This document shows positions 1-8,511 of a DNA stretch of 64,000 bases, in pieces. The stretch spans positions 49,567-113,566 of the forward strand of contig DRHW01000001.1 of assembly GCA_011053005.1 (NCBI GenBank), written 5' to 3'. Every line of letters begins with the position of its first letter. The stretch's first letter is position 1. This stretch comes from Methylophaga sp. (lineage in GTDB: Bacteria; Pseudomonadota; Gammaproteobacteria; Nitrosococcales; Methylophagaceae). Made by a program: the position numbers and the translations under genes. The notes under the pieces were generated by a model. The model saw only the letters and a program-made list of their open reading frames with translations, was not told the origin of the DNA and did no database searches.

Positions 1-490
1 ACTTATCGCGTTGCGTTTTATTGATCAAACTTAAAGAGTTTGAATAGACATGGAGTATACCGCTGATGATTCGTTGCTCATGAACTGATGGATTATTTTT
101 AGAATGACAAACTAATAATGAACAGACCACATTATTCACATTTAGTATGGGGTAAACGATATCCCATGCCGTCTTGTCTTTATTAGGTAAAGTTTCTACT
201 TGTTTACTTCCAACCGAAGAAGACAACACACCCTCTAATTTATCTAAGAGATTATTCTGAAAATATCCATTATCCGATGAAATGATGTTATTTTTCTCAT
301 CAATCCGAATAAGCCCAACGAACTTATCATTAACGGCCTCTTGTGCCAAAACCATGCACATGGTTTCTATGGAAAACATATCATTAATTGTTTTCAGTAC
401 ACTCACTTCCAGTAATGCTCGATCGTGATGGCCTGTAATTTTAATAAGAGCGTTAATTAGTGAGACGCAATGATTATTTTGTTGTTTCAT
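1..490 (-). CDS. N-terminal part of a GAF-type sensor protein, probably a GAF-GGDEF diguanylate cyclase (cut by window edge)
   Basis: An open leftward frame of 163 codons begins at the ATG at 490 and runs off the window. The translation starts MKQQNNHCVSLINALIKI and has the alternating strand/helix pattern of a GAF-like sensor domain (roughly residues 30-150, including KFVGLIRID and WDIVYPIL). It ends in SLINKTQRDK. That ending closely resembles the linker found just before the LTGLxNR start of many GGDEF domains, so the missing part is probably a diguanylate cyclase making c-di-GMP in the cytoplasm. The GGDEF domain itself is not visible. The gene is on the same strand as cheV, about 110 bases downstream of it, which suits a motility/biofilm neighbourhood. 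No strong ribosome binding site is seen. Confidence 0.6.
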   Translation of the reverse strand, partial: MKQQNNHCVSLINALIKITGHHDRALLEVSVLKTINDMFSIETMCMVLAQEAVNDKFVGLIRIDEKNNIISSDNGYFQNNLLDKLEGVLSSSVGSKQVETLPNKDKTAWDIVYPILNVNNVVCSLLVCHSKNNPSVHEQRIISGILHVYSNSLSLINKTQRDK

Positions 491-599
491 AAATTTAAAA
501 GATTTGTAGCTCTTTATATAACAAATTTTTGTTTTTCCATACCTTATAGAATCACTGTAATTAAGCCAGCCATAGTATTTAATAAATACAAGCTAAAAA

Positions 600-1550
600 T
601 TATAATGCTGCAAAAAAGCGTTCTAATGTAGCAGCTAGTTGTCTCGGATCGAATTTCGGAACGTAAGCATCAGCACCCACACCTTTCCCCATGTCCATAT
701 TAGCAGCCGCAGTAAGTGATGAATGCATAATCACTGGCAAATGTTTAAATCGTGGATCTGATTTTATTTTTTGCGTTAAAACATAACCATCCATCTCTGG
801 CATTTCAACATCCGTCAATACCAGCTGAATCTCAGTAATAATATCGCGATTCTCTTTTTCACATTTATCTGCCAATCGATTAAGCAAAATCCATGCTTCG
901 GCACCATTAACTGCACCAACATGCTTTACACCCATATGGTCTAGCGCTTTAGTGATTTGCTTGCGAGCAATATTTGAATCATCTGCAAACAAGATGGTGT
1001 GTTCCCTGTCGCTATCTAATTTTTCGATACCATCGAATAGATTATCATCGTAAAAACCACCGGCGTCAGCCAATACTTTCTCAACATCCATAATCATCAC
1101 TAGGCGCTTATCCGCTAATTCTGATACTGCAGTTACCAAACCACCTAGGCGCTTTGAAAGTAAAGGAGGTGGCGCTTTGACTTGTTCCCAGTTTAACCGT
1201 TGAATAGTATCAACCGAGTTCACTAAAAATCCTTGAACATGCGTATTGTATTCGGTAATCATTAGTATTTTGGGTTCATCGGTCGATATTAAATTACAGA
1301 ATTTCTGTAAATTAATAATAGGCACCATATCACCACGTAAGCTCACAAAGCCCTCCACACCTTCCGGCATTTCTGGGGCGCTGGTAATTTCAGGGATATT
1401 CATTACTTCACGAACTTTAAATACATTGATACCGAACACTTCATTTCTGCCGGTTTGATCATTCGTACCGAGGCTAAATAATAAGACCTCAAGGTGATTG
1501 GTTCCTGCTAATTTTGTGCGTTCATCAATAGAATCAATAAGTGTAGCCAT
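600..1550 (-). CDS. cheV: CheV-type chemotaxis coupling protein (CheW domain plus receiver domain)
   Basis: The 316-residue protein has a CheW-like domain (about residues 18-165, with FGINVFKVREV and GFVSLRGDMVPIINL) followed by a response-regulator receiver domain (about 184-312). The receiver keeps its acidic pair D190/D191, the phospho-acceptor D247 in LTDVEMPEMDG, S277 and K299, so it should be phosphorylatable. CheV couples chemoreceptors to the CheA kinase in the cytoplasm, and phosphorylation of its receiver helps adaptation. The ATG at 1550 is preceded by AGAAGG at a good spacing. No cheA or cheW is nearby; it stands alone as cheV often does. A chemoreceptor gene lies at 9.2-10.9 kb. 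Confidence 0.93.
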   Translation of the reverse strand: MATLIDSIDERTKLAGTNHLEVLLFSLGTNDQTGRNEVFGINVFKVREVMNIPEITSAPEMPEGVEGFVSLRGDMVPIINLQKFCNLISTDEPKILMITEYNTHVQGFLVNSVDTIQRLNWEQVKAPPPLLSKRLGGLVTAVSELADKRLVMIMDVEKVLADAGGFYDDNLFDGIEKLDSDREHTILFADDSNIARKQITKALDHMGVKHVGAVNGAEAWILLNRLADKCEKENRDIITEIQLVLTDVEMPEMDGYVLTQKIKSDPRFKHLPVIMHSSLTAAANMDMGKGVGADAYVPKFDPRQLAATLERFFAAL

Positions 1551-1983
1551 AGTGACCTTCTCTAGTTTCTGTTCGAGTAAATGTTAGTTCGACCATTAAT
1601 CATTTATTGTTTTTGCCGCAAGAATTCGCGCCAAACCTACTTAATTTAAAAATTCTGTTCAATAATACCTGTTTATGCTTCATGCAACGAAAACTAATTA
1701 TTATAATTTCCTCAATAATTGCCGTAAAAGCGGCAATATTATCCATATGATCAATATTTATAAACTTAAAACTAGCCTATTTGGCTAGCGATAAACGATA
1801 AATACATAAACATCATTCAAACTAAGCAACTATCGCGCCGGATCACATCGCCGAATAATATTTTGATATTTAAGCATTCTTATTTTTAATTTTAGACAAG
1901 ATTTACAGGAAAATAGTAGCTAATTGTGCTAAAGACTATAGAATAGACGTACTTGTAGACTATCAGATAGCCATAAAAGCGGG
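1551..1983. other. Intergenic region upstream of cheV
   Basis: No coding frame is supported in these 430 bases. A short perfect hairpin (ATTGCCG, six-base loop, CGGCAAT) lies at 1718-1737 without a T-run on either strand. A second hairpin at 1772-1788 is listed separately as a possible terminator. The cheV promoter must lie here, but no convincing sigma70 or sigma28 site was found by eye. Confidence 0.5.
1765..1788 (-). terminator. Possible rho-independent terminator after tRNA-Leu
   Basis: Read leftward, a perfect six-base stem (CTAGCC/GGCTAG, five-base loop) at 1772-1788 is followed by a T-rich stretch TTTTAAGTTT. It lies about 200 bases downstream of the leftward tRNA-Leu. The stem is short, so termination strength is doubtful. 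Confidence 0.35.
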
Positions 1984-2067
1984 TACCGAGAGCGAGATTT
2001 AAATCTCACACGAATTCAATCCACTAGCACCTGAAGCTACCCCGTCTACTAATTCTGCCACCTAGGC
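1984..2067 (-). tRNA. tRNA-Leu (anticodon CAG), degenerate; possible pseudo-tRNA
   Basis: Read leftward, the 84-base sequence has the class II leucine layout: a D-arm of the form TGGCAGAATTAGTAGACG, an anticodon loop TTCAGGT (anticodon CAG), a long variable arm and a T-arm region. Several parts look damaged. The acceptor stem GCCTAGG faces a 3' strand with a T-C mismatch at pair 4 and G-T wobbles at pairs 1 and 7. The anticodon stem has a G-G mismatch at its outer pair. The T-loop reads TTTAAAT instead of TTCRANN, and the T-stem pairs only with an eight-base loop. The genome encodes ACCC rather than ACCA at the 3' end. It may be a decayed copy, or a divergent functional tRNA. It faces away from rnr. 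Confidence 0.55.
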
Positions 2068-2108
2068 ATAACAAAAAATTACAATACCGATTGAGAAATA
2101 CACTGTCA

Positions 2109-4277
2109 ATGACAAAAGAAAACACACAAGATCCACACTCACAACGCGAAGCAGAAAACTACGAAAACCCCATTCCTAGTCGCGAATTTATTCTAGAAAT
2201 TTTAAAACAAAATGATCGTCCTTTATCACGTCGTGCCATTTCTAAAGTGCTTGATATCAAAGGCGAAGAACAAACTGAAGCCTTACGCCGCCGCCTACGT
2301 GCAATGGAACGAGATGGTCAAATATTGCGCAATCGTAAAAATGCTTATGACGTTGTTTCAACAAAGAGCCTGATTACCGGTCGTGTTATGGGACATCCAG
2401 ATGGCTTTGGCTTTCTAATACCTGATGAAGGTGGTGAAGATCTCTTCCTAAATGATCGTGAAATGCATGTTGTCTTGCACGGTGATTGTGCCATTGCACG
2501 AATTAGTGGCGAAGATCGCCGTGGTCGTAAAGAAGGTCAAATTGTCGAAGTATTGGAACGTGGCAACCCACTCGTTGTTGGCCGCTTAATTACTGATGCA
2601 GGATTTTATTATTTAATCCCCAATAATCGTCGTATTAGTCAAGATATTTTGATTCCACCAGAAAGTTTAATGGATGCACAAGTCGGGCAAATTGTTGAAA
2701 TTGAAATTACCGAACATCCTAATAAACATCGCTCGCCATTAGGTAAAATTGTCAATGTTCTCGGTGACCATATGGCACCAGGTATGGAAATTGAAATCGC
2801 ATTACGCGCTTTTGATTTGCCGCATGTTTGGTCCGTTAAGGCACTTGAACAAGCTGAAGCTTTTGGTTCAGAAATACCTAAAGCAGAAATTGAAGGCCGC
2901 CTTGATCTACGTGATCTTCCCCTGATAACAATTGATGGTGAAGATGCACGTGATTTTGATGATGCGGTGCATGCTGAAAAATTGAAATCTGGCTCGTGGC
3001 GTTTATGGGTAGCTATTGCTGACGTATCATCTTATGTTCAACCTAAAACCCCGCTTGATAAAGATGCACAAGAACGTGCCACTTCGGTTTATTTTCCAAG
3101 CCAAGTTATTCCCATGCTTCCCGAAGCATTATCAAATGGTTTGTGCTCATTAAACCCTGATGTTGATCGTTTATGCATGGTTTGCGAAATGGTGGTTAAT
3201 CCAGAAGGTAAATTGGAATCACACAAATTTCATCAAGCAGTGATGAATTCAAAAGCGCGTCTAACCTATAATAAAGTTGCTGCTATTTTAGTTGATGGCG
3301 ATAAAGCATTACGCGAACAATATGCCGCCGTTTTACCTGGTTTAGAAACAATGTATGACTTATTTAAAGCCATGCTAAAAGCCAGAGAAGAACGTGGCGC
3401 TATCGATTTTGAAATGACTGAAACACAATTCATTTTTGATGAGAACCGCAAACTTAAAACCATTGAACCTCGTGAGCGAAATGATGCACATCGTCTTATT
3501 GAAGAATTCATGGTGGCCGCCAATGTTTCTGCTGCTCAATTCATTTTAAAGCACGAGTTACCCGCCTTATTCCGAGTTCATGAAACACCTGCCGAAGAAA
3601 AACTAGCAAGCCTTCGCGAGTTTTTAGGTGAATTAGGGTTAACATTAGGTGGCGGTGACGAACCACAACCTGAACATTACGCCTCATTACTCAGAAATGC
3701 CCATAAACGTCCTGATGCCCATTTGATTCAAACCGTTATGCTACGCAGTCTTAAACAAGCGGTATATAGTCCAGATAATGTCGGTCATTTTGGTTTGTCA
3801 CTTGAAGCTTACGCTCACTTTACATCACCTATTCGCCGTTACCCTGATTTACAAGTTCATCGCGCTATCCGTCATATTATTTCACGTAAGAAAAAGTCCA
3901 CTTGGCCTGCTACGCATGATGAAATGGTTAAACTTGGCGAACATTGTTCAATGGCATCACGTCGTGCTGATGAAGCGACGCGTGATGTGAGTGATTGGTT
4001 GAAATGTGAGTTTATGCAAGAACGCGTCGGCGAAGTTCACGAAGGTGTGATCAGTGGCGTAACGAGTTTTGGGATCTTTGTCGAATTAAGCGATATGTAC
4101 ATTGAAGGTTTAGTTCATGTCACCTCATTAAAAAATGATTATTATCAATTTGATGCGGCGGGACACCGTCTAATGGGGGAACGCACACGAAAAGTGTACC
4201 GTCTAGGTGACAAAGTGGATGTTAAAGTGATGCGAGTCGATCTCGACGAAAAGAAAATAGATTTAGAACTGGCCTAA
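2109..4277 (+). CDS. rnr: Ribonuclease R (RNB-family 3'-5' exoribonuclease)
   Basis: RNase R degrades structured RNA from the 3' end in mRNA, rRNA and tmRNA-linked turnover. From the ATG at 2109 the protein has 722 residues: an N-terminal winged helix (SRRAISKVLDIKGEEQTEALRR region), two cold-shock domains, the RNB catalytic domain and a C-terminal S1 domain. The catalytic signature DGEDARDFDDAV, with its metal-binding aspartates, is intact. It ends at DEKKIDLELA directly after the S1 domain, so the lysine-rich tail of longer enterobacterial RNase R (over 800 residues) is missing. A TTG at 2091 in the same frame is a possible earlier start; neither site has a clear Shine-Dalgarno sequence. 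rlmB, a common downstream neighbour, is absent and a strong terminator follows instead. Confidence 0.95.
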   Translation: MTKENTQDPHSQREAENYENPIPSREFILEILKQNDRPLSRRAISKVLDIKGEEQTEALRRRLRAMERDGQILRNRKNAYDVVSTKSLITGRVMGHPDGFGFLIPDEGGEDLFLNDREMHVVLHGDCAIARISGEDRRGRKEGQIVEVLERGNPLVVGRLITDAGFYYLIPNNRRISQDILIPPESLMDAQVGQIVEIEITEHPNKHRSPLGKIVNVLGDHMAPGMEIEIALRAFDLPHVWSVKALEQAEAFGSEIPKAEIEGRLDLRDLPLITIDGEDARDFDDAVHAEKLKSGSWRLWVAIADVSSYVQPKTPLDKDAQERATSVYFPSQVIPMLPEALSNGLCSLNPDVDRLCMVCEMVVNPEGKLESHKFHQAVMNSKARLTYNKVAAILVDGDKALREQYAAVLPGLETMYDLFKAMLKAREERGAIDFEMTETQFIFDENRKLKTIEPRERNDAHRLIEEFMVAANVSAAQFILKHELPALFRVHETPAEEKLASLREFLGELGLTLGGGDEPQPEHYASLLRNAHKRPDAHLIQTVMLRSLKQAVYSPDNVGHFGLSLEAYAHFTSPIRRYPDLQVHRAIRHIISRKKKSTWPATHDEMVKLGEHCSMASRRADEATRDVSDWLKCEFMQERVGEVHEGVISGVTSFGIFVELSDMYIEGLVHVTSLKNDYYQFDAAGHRLMGERTRKVYRLGDKVDVKVMRVDLDEKKIDLELA

Positions 4278-4287
4278 GCTCAAATTT

Positions 4288-4326
4288 AATCTGCTACCTT
4301 AATCATCTTAAGGTAGCAGATTTTTT
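4288..4326 (+). terminator. Rho-independent terminator of rnr
   Basis: A perfect 15-base-pair stem (arms at 4288-4302 and 4308-4322, five-base loop) is followed by T residues. It begins 10 bases after the rnr stop codon. Confidence 0.93.
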
Positions 4327-4376
4327 GCCAGAATACCGTGTTTAGCCACCTTTGAACTATTTAACAATTATTTTCC

Positions 4377-4404
4377 TTGACCAAATAAATAAAGACGGTA
4401 GAAT
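4377..4404 (+). promoter_or_regulatory. Sigma70-type promoter of tRNA-His
   Basis: TTGACC at 4377-4382 and TAGAAT at 4399-4404 are separated by 16 bases. The following bases (GCACGG) are GC-rich, as in discriminators of stringently controlled stable-RNA promoters. tRNA-His begins 64 bases further on. Confidence 0.7.
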
Positions 4405-4467
4405 GCACGGCTTAACTTCATGTTCATTGAAACATTCGATTTCAAACATGTTGTAACCATTTAAAAT

Positions 4468-4544
4468 GGTGAGTGTAGCTCAGTTGGTAGAGTCCCGGAT
4501 TGTGATTCCGGTTGTCGTGGGTTCGAGCCCCATCATTCACCCCA
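4468..4544 (+). tRNA. tRNA-His (anticodon GTG)
   Basis: A full cloverleaf is present: acceptor GTGAGTG pairs with CATTCAC (one G-T pair), anticodon stem CCGGA/TCCGG encloses loop TTGTGAT, and the T-loop is TTCGAGC. An extra G at position -1 (4468), diagnostic for tRNA-His, and an encoded CCA at 4542-4544 are both present. Confidence 0.97.
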
Positions 4545-5144
4545 CTTAAACTTTATCCAAAGTATAATTTAAAATAAAATGCATTAAAAAAAGCGTACTT
4601 TCAATCCTTGATATACTCTAGCTTAATGCTCACCGTACTCTTCCATCATACGATATCACCCCTCTCAGAATCCATACGCCCCCTTAAAACATAACTATAG
4701 CCTGCTGCACATAGCTGATTGTATATAGGTATACTCAAAAACTAGAATCCCCCTCTCTTACGATATCATACTCAAGGCTTATGCTTTAGCTCATGACAAT
4801 GATTGCAGTGTTGCGGACTTTGCTAATCTCATCAAGCCTGCGTCCCGTATTCCTAGTCACATTATTAAAGCTTTATTTGGTAACCACGTTCATATCAGCA
4901 GTGTTTATCAGTCGAAACGATGATATATAGTTTATGGAACACTTGGAGTTTGGCTTGAAGCCTCTGTTTAAATTATCCGTGCAACTGAGCTGAAGTGTTT
5001 ATTTTTAACAGTTAGTAAGCTTCGTCAGTCAATTCTTACACCAGCATCAGCTGATTGCTTATCGTTTTATCATGACTCATTTTATAAGCTATACCCAGAG
5101 TCAAAAAGAGCTCTAGATTTATATTTTAATTATCGGAGAAACTC
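4545..5144. other. 600-base stretch without an intact gene; short coding-like remnants
   Basis: No complete gene with a start and ribosome site is seen. A frame at 4729-4923 (+) encodes about 64 residues without an ATG, ending LFGNHVHISSVYQSKR. Part of it (CSVADFANLIKPASRIPSHIIKALFG) loosely follows the helix pattern of HDOD-type signalling domains. A further frame ending at the ATGA of the next gene encodes ..FYKLYPESKRALDLYFNYRRNS. Both may be leftovers of a decayed gene, or chance. The only clear site is the BON gene ribosome site near 5135. Confidence 0.3.
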
Positions 5145-5456
5145 ATGAAATCTATTATTAAAAGCTTATTATTAGCAACTGCATTATCAGCACCATTAAT
5201 CACGATGGCAGCTGAAGGCGATAGTTTGGAAACTAAAGTTAGCGATTCAGTCATCACAACTAAAGTGAAAGCAGCATTCGCAACAGATGATATGGTTGAA
5301 GCTACAGATATTAAAGTTGAAACAGACAGTGATGGAATGGTTGAGCTCTCTGGTACTGCTGCCACTAAAGCTGAAGCAGATAAAGCCGTAACATTAACAA
5401 AATCAGTAGAAGGCGTTACTGGTATTAAAGATAGTATTACGATTACAGACGAATAG
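5145..5456 (+). CDS. Small periplasmic BON-domain protein (OsmY-like)
   Basis: This 103-residue protein starts with a typical signal peptide (MKSIIKSLLLATALSAPLITMAA, probable cleavage after the AMAA-like site near residue 23). A single BON domain follows (about residues 30-101), with VSDSVITTKVKAAF, the beta pattern IKVETDSDGMVELSGTA and the closing VEGVTGIKDSITI. BON domains bind membranes or lipids and occur in osmotic-stress proteins such as OsmY, which has two copies. This is a one-domain version. GGAG sits 6 bases before the ATG. It appears to be a single-gene unit between tRNA-His and lexA. Confidence 0.85.
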   Translation: MKSIIKSLLLATALSAPLITMAAEGDSLETKVSDSVITTKVKAAFATDDMVEATDIKVETDSDGMVELSGTAATKAEADKAVTLTKSVEGVTGIKDSITITDE

Positions 5457-5500
5457 TTAGTAGTATTGTTCTATTTAAAGATATTAGATTGAATAGTACA

Positions 5501-5567
5501 AGGTTAGTGTAGTCATTTTATGAAGCTCGACTTCTTTTGTTGACCTCAAGTGTGATTACACTAACCT
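5501..5567. repeat. 67-base near-perfect inverted repeat with internal hairpin
   Basis: Arms of 15 bases (5501-5515 and 5553-5567, one mismatch) can pair. Between them is a further hairpin (GAAG-CTCGA-CTTC, 5522-5534). No T-run follows on either strand, so it is not a classical terminator. It sits between the convergent BON and lexA genes. It might be a small mobile repeat, a structured RNA end or a bidirectional 3' stabiliser. Confidence 0.5.
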
Positions 5568-5625
5568 ATTTATTATTTATGACTCCAATTTTAGCTATTG
5601 AACAAAATCAAATAGTGCCAAATAG

Positions 5626-6234
5626 TTAAGAGTACGTACGTAATTGACCAACAACGACCCCTTGAATCATAACTCGCTCGCTCGGCAGCGTTACTGGTTC
5701 ATAATCAGCATTAGCAGGCTGTAAAGTAACAGTGCCGTTATCATTAATAAGCAATGTTTTTAAAGTCGCATCATGAAAGTCTACAAGCGCTAATACAATA
5801 TCACCATGATTTGCTGTGCGCTGCTCTTGTAACACAACATAATCACCGGACATGATAGCTTTATCAATCATTGAATCACCGTTTACTTTCAATACAAATC
5901 TGCCGCTCCCACTAAACATATCACCCAAATCTATTTCAGATTCATCATGCACGGCTTCAATTAAACGACCTGCTGCAACTCTGCCTAATAAAGGTAAAAT
6001 GACTGAAATCTTTTCGGATTCATTATGCCGTTGAACTAAACGTAAACCACGTGATTTACCGACTACCCGCTCAATTAAACCTTCGTTGACCAGTGCTTGA
6101 ATATAATTATGGACTGATCCTTGTGAAGATAAGCCAATCCCGTGAGCAACTTCTGATAATAAAGGTGCGCGGTCATGCTCATCAAAATAATGAACAATAA
6201 AGTCGTATGTATCTTGCTGGCGATCCGTTAGCAT
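5626..6234 (-). CDS. lexA: LexA repressor (SOS regulator, self-cleaving)
   Basis: LexA represses SOS genes and cleaves itself when stimulated by RecA-ssDNA filaments. Starting at the ATG at 6234 (GAGG six bases before it; an upstream in-frame GTG is weaker) the protein has 202 residues, the usual size. The N-terminal winged helix starts MLTDRQQDTYDFI and the S24 peptidase domain follows. The cleavage bond A88-G89 (VAAGR) and the catalytic dyad S121 (NGDSM) and K159 (ATLK) are intact. The recognition helix region (LSSQGSVHNYIQALVNEGLIE) differs clearly from E. coli LexA, so its operator probably differs. No CTG-N10-CAG box was seen upstream. sulA or other SOS genes are not adjacent. Confidence 0.94.
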   Translation of the reverse strand: MLTDRQQDTYDFIVHYFDEHDRAPLLSEVAHGIGLSSQGSVHNYIQALVNEGLIERVVGKSRGLRLVQRHNESEKISVILPLLGRVAAGRLIEAVHDESEIDLGDMFSGSGRFVLKVNGDSMIDKAIMSGDYVVLQEQRTANHGDIVLALVDFHDATLKTLLINDNGTVTLQPANADYEPVTLPSERVMIQGVVVGQLRTYS

Positions 6235-6480
6235 TTTCTGCCTCACACATAATAAGAATATATTAAGAAGAAAATATAGAGAATATTTATGGTTTGGTCA
6301 ATACGTTTCTTTCATCGTTTGAAATATTATTATTTTTCCAGATAAATTAAATAATATTCACTTTACCGATAGCTAGATAATAAAACGATGTATACATATA
6401 CTCGTATCATCTCACAAGAGTTCATTCAGCCTCTCATACGAACTTGCGTAATATTTTTATCAGATAAGGATCTACTTACT

Positions 6481-7134
6481 ATGAGTTTAATAGTCTATGG
6501 CTTTCCGCTTTCTCCATTCGTACGTAAACTGTTTTTTTGCTTAGCAGAAAAAGGCATCGATTATCAGCTGGAAACTGTACCTCCCTTTAACCAACCTTCA
6601 TGGTTTCGTGAAATTAGTCCTCTAGGGCGTATTCCCGCGATTAAGGATGGTGATTTAACCCTCGCCGACTCAAGCGTTATCTGCCAATATTTTGAAGACA
6701 AATATCCCGACCTAACAAAGTTACTAGGAAAAAATGCCGAACAGCATGCCAAAGTGCGTTGGTTAGAAAAATATGCGGATTATGAATTGGCGCCACTAAC
6801 GACCTTCACCGTCTTTCTACATCGAGTAGTAAACCCGAGCATGAATAAACCTTGTGATGAAAAAACAGTACAGGCCGCTTTAGCTGACAAATTGCCAGCT
6901 CATTTTGACTATCTTGAACAAAGTCTGGGACATGCTGAATTTTTTGTTGATGATAACTTGAGTCTAGCCGACTTGGCATTTACGTGCCAGATGATCAATA
7001 TGGAACACGCTGGCGAACAATTAGATAATGAACGCTGGCCAAATCTCGCAGCTCTTTTTGCTCGTATCAAAGCACGTCCTTACATGCAGGCTTTGTTACA
7101 AAAAGAGTATCAACTGCTCTCTTCAATGAAGTAA
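6481..7134 (+). CDS. Glutathione S-transferase family protein
   Basis: Beginning at the ATG at 6481 (AAGGA upstream) the protein has 217 residues. An N-terminal thioredoxin-like domain runs MSLIVYGFPLSPFVRKLFF to the glutathione-binding segment (GRIPAIKDGDLTLADSSVICQYFEDKYP, with the cis-Pro and the D-S pair), followed by an all-helical C-terminal domain with NLSLADLAFTCQ. These are the standard GST signatures. The N-terminal motif SPFVRK holds a serine where beta-class enzymes have cysteine. An in-frame ATG at 6388 would add 31 residues that do not match the family, so it was not chosen. Substrate is unknown. It is divergent from lexA and convergent with the antiporter gene. Confidence 0.9.
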   Translation: MSLIVYGFPLSPFVRKLFFCLAEKGIDYQLETVPPFNQPSWFREISPLGRIPAIKDGDLTLADSSVICQYFEDKYPDLTKLLGKNAEQHAKVRWLEKYADYELAPLTTFTVFLHRVVNPSMNKPCDEKTVQAALADKLPAHFDYLEQSLGHAEFFVDDNLSLADLAFTCQMINMEHAGEQLDNERWPNLAALFARIKARPYMQALLQKEYQLLSSMK

Positions 7135-7178
7135 TGCTGACGTTTGTTTATCGATATTAAAATAAGCTTTTGTAAAAC

Positions 7179-7220
7179 AAGGGCAAAATCTATGCTAACA
7201 ACTCACCAGATTTTGCCCTT
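7179..7220. terminator. Bidirectional terminator between GST and antiporter genes
   Basis: Perfect 13-base arms (AAGGGCAAAATCT at 7179-7191; its complement at 7208-7220) are followed by T-rich sequence on the plus strand and a short T-run on the minus strand. It separates the convergent genes. Confidence 0.85.
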
Positions 7221-7233
7221 TTATTATCAATAT

Positions 7234-8511
7234 TTAGATACGATTTGTCTTCGCGGCTTGGATGCTTTTTTCAATCATTGGGCCAATTGTCGAACCTTGA
7301 ACAACGATAGAGAAGATCACTACCACATACGTCATAATCAATAATAAAGTATGACAATCAACCCCATTAACCATGAGGCGGCCTTCAGGAATAGAAGCAG
7401 CCATCGCTAATGCTAAACCACCGCGTAATCCACCCCATGTCAGAATTTTAATGGAATGCGCATCATATTTACGATATCTACGGAAGCCAATATAAGGCAA
7501 AGCTACACTAATAAACCTTGCTAACAATACCAATGGAATCATAAGCATGCCAAGTCCAACTTGTGCCCATGTTACGGGCATAATGACCAGCATTAAACCA
7601 ATTAATAAAAATAATAAGGCATTCAAAAAAGCATCAACGGTATGCCAGAAATGCGACAACGTTTGTTGGCTGTGTTCTGAAAATCCAACTGTACGAGTCA
7701 CATTACCAATCACAATACCACTTACTACCATGGCTAGCGGGCCTGAGATCTCAAGCACGTTAGCAAGTGCATACCCAGCAGTCGGAATACAAAGTGTGAT
7801 TAATAATTCGATACTCGAATCAGAAGTGCGGCAAATCAACCAATGAGCTATCCCCGCTAATACTATACCAAAGACAATACCCCCTACCGCATCGACTAGG
7901 AAGATTTCGACTACACCAGAAAAAGTAGGCTCTTTTCCTAAAAATGCTAATGCAAAAATAGTGGTAAACACAACCAAACCGACACCGTCATTAAACAACG
8001 ACTCCCCTTCTACTTGGACAGAAATATTCTCTGGCGCACGCATTTTCTTAATAATAGCCAACACAGCAATGGGATCGGTCGGGCTAATTAACGCGCCAAA
8101 CAGCATGCAATAAAGTAACGGTAAGTGCCAGCCAAACAAGCCTAATGTCCAATAGCTTAAATAGCCAATTAACACCGTCGAGATCAGTGTTGAGGCGAGC
8201 GCCATGATGGTAATTTCCCATCGCTGTTTTCTAAGCAGGTGCAAATCAATCTCTAATGCTCCAGCAAACAACAAAAAGCCCAACATACCTTTTAATAACA
8301 ATAAATTGAAGTTAAGTCCTTCAAAGGATTGCCTAATTGATTCAGCCACTTCATTACCAGAAAACTTGATCAAAACCATTAGCAATAACGACATCACCAC
8401 TGAGCCAGATGTAATGGCGATGGTAGTTTGTAATCTCAGTAAATACTCATTAGCAAAGGCAAGAAATATCGACACAGCCGATAAGAAACAAAGAAAATAC
8501 CAAGCGTTCAA
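7234..8511 (-). CDS. Na+(or K+)/H+ antiporter, CPA1 (NhaP-like) family
   Basis: The 425-residue integral membrane protein has about 12 hydrophobic segments. CPA1 hallmarks are clear: LISPTDPIAVLAI, the ion-binding GESLFNDGVGLVVF with its N-D pair, and TWGGLRGGLALAMA. Such proteins exchange cytoplasmic sodium or potassium for protons and serve pH and salt tolerance. The protein ends shortly after the last membrane segment, so the long regulatory tail of some NhaP or CvrA proteins is absent. The start is a TTG at 8511; GGAG lies seven bases before it, which is the deciding argument. It is a single gene ending at a bidirectional terminator. Confidence 0.92.
   Translation of the reverse strand: MNAWYFLCFLSAVSIFLAFANEYLLRLQTTIAITSGSVVMSLLLMVLIKFSGNEVAESIRQSFEGLNFNLLLLKGMLGFLLFAGALEIDLHLLRKQRWEITIMALASTLISTVLIGYLSYWTLGLFGWHLPLLYCMLFGALISPTDPIAVLAIIKKMRAPENISVQVEGESLFNDGVGLVVFTTIFALAFLGKEPTFSGVVEIFLVDAVGGIVFGIVLAGIAHWLICRTSDSSIELLITLCIPTAGYALANVLEISGPLAMVVSGIVIGNVTRTVGFSEHSQQTLSHFWHTVDAFLNALLFLLIGLMLVIMPVTWAQVGLGMLMIPLVLLARFISVALPYIGFRRYRKYDAHSIKILTWGGLRGGLALAMAASIPEGRLMVNGVDCHTLLLIMTYVVVIFSIVVQGSTIGPMIEKSIQAAKTNRI

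Noticed and set aside
6247..6387. SOS box before lexA
   Set aside because: No CTG-N10-CAG palindrome is present; AT-rich partial palindromes are expected by chance here.
7547..7846. Rightward frame of 99 codons inside the antiporter gene
   Set aside because: It is antisense to strongly conserved CPA1 code and has no family features.
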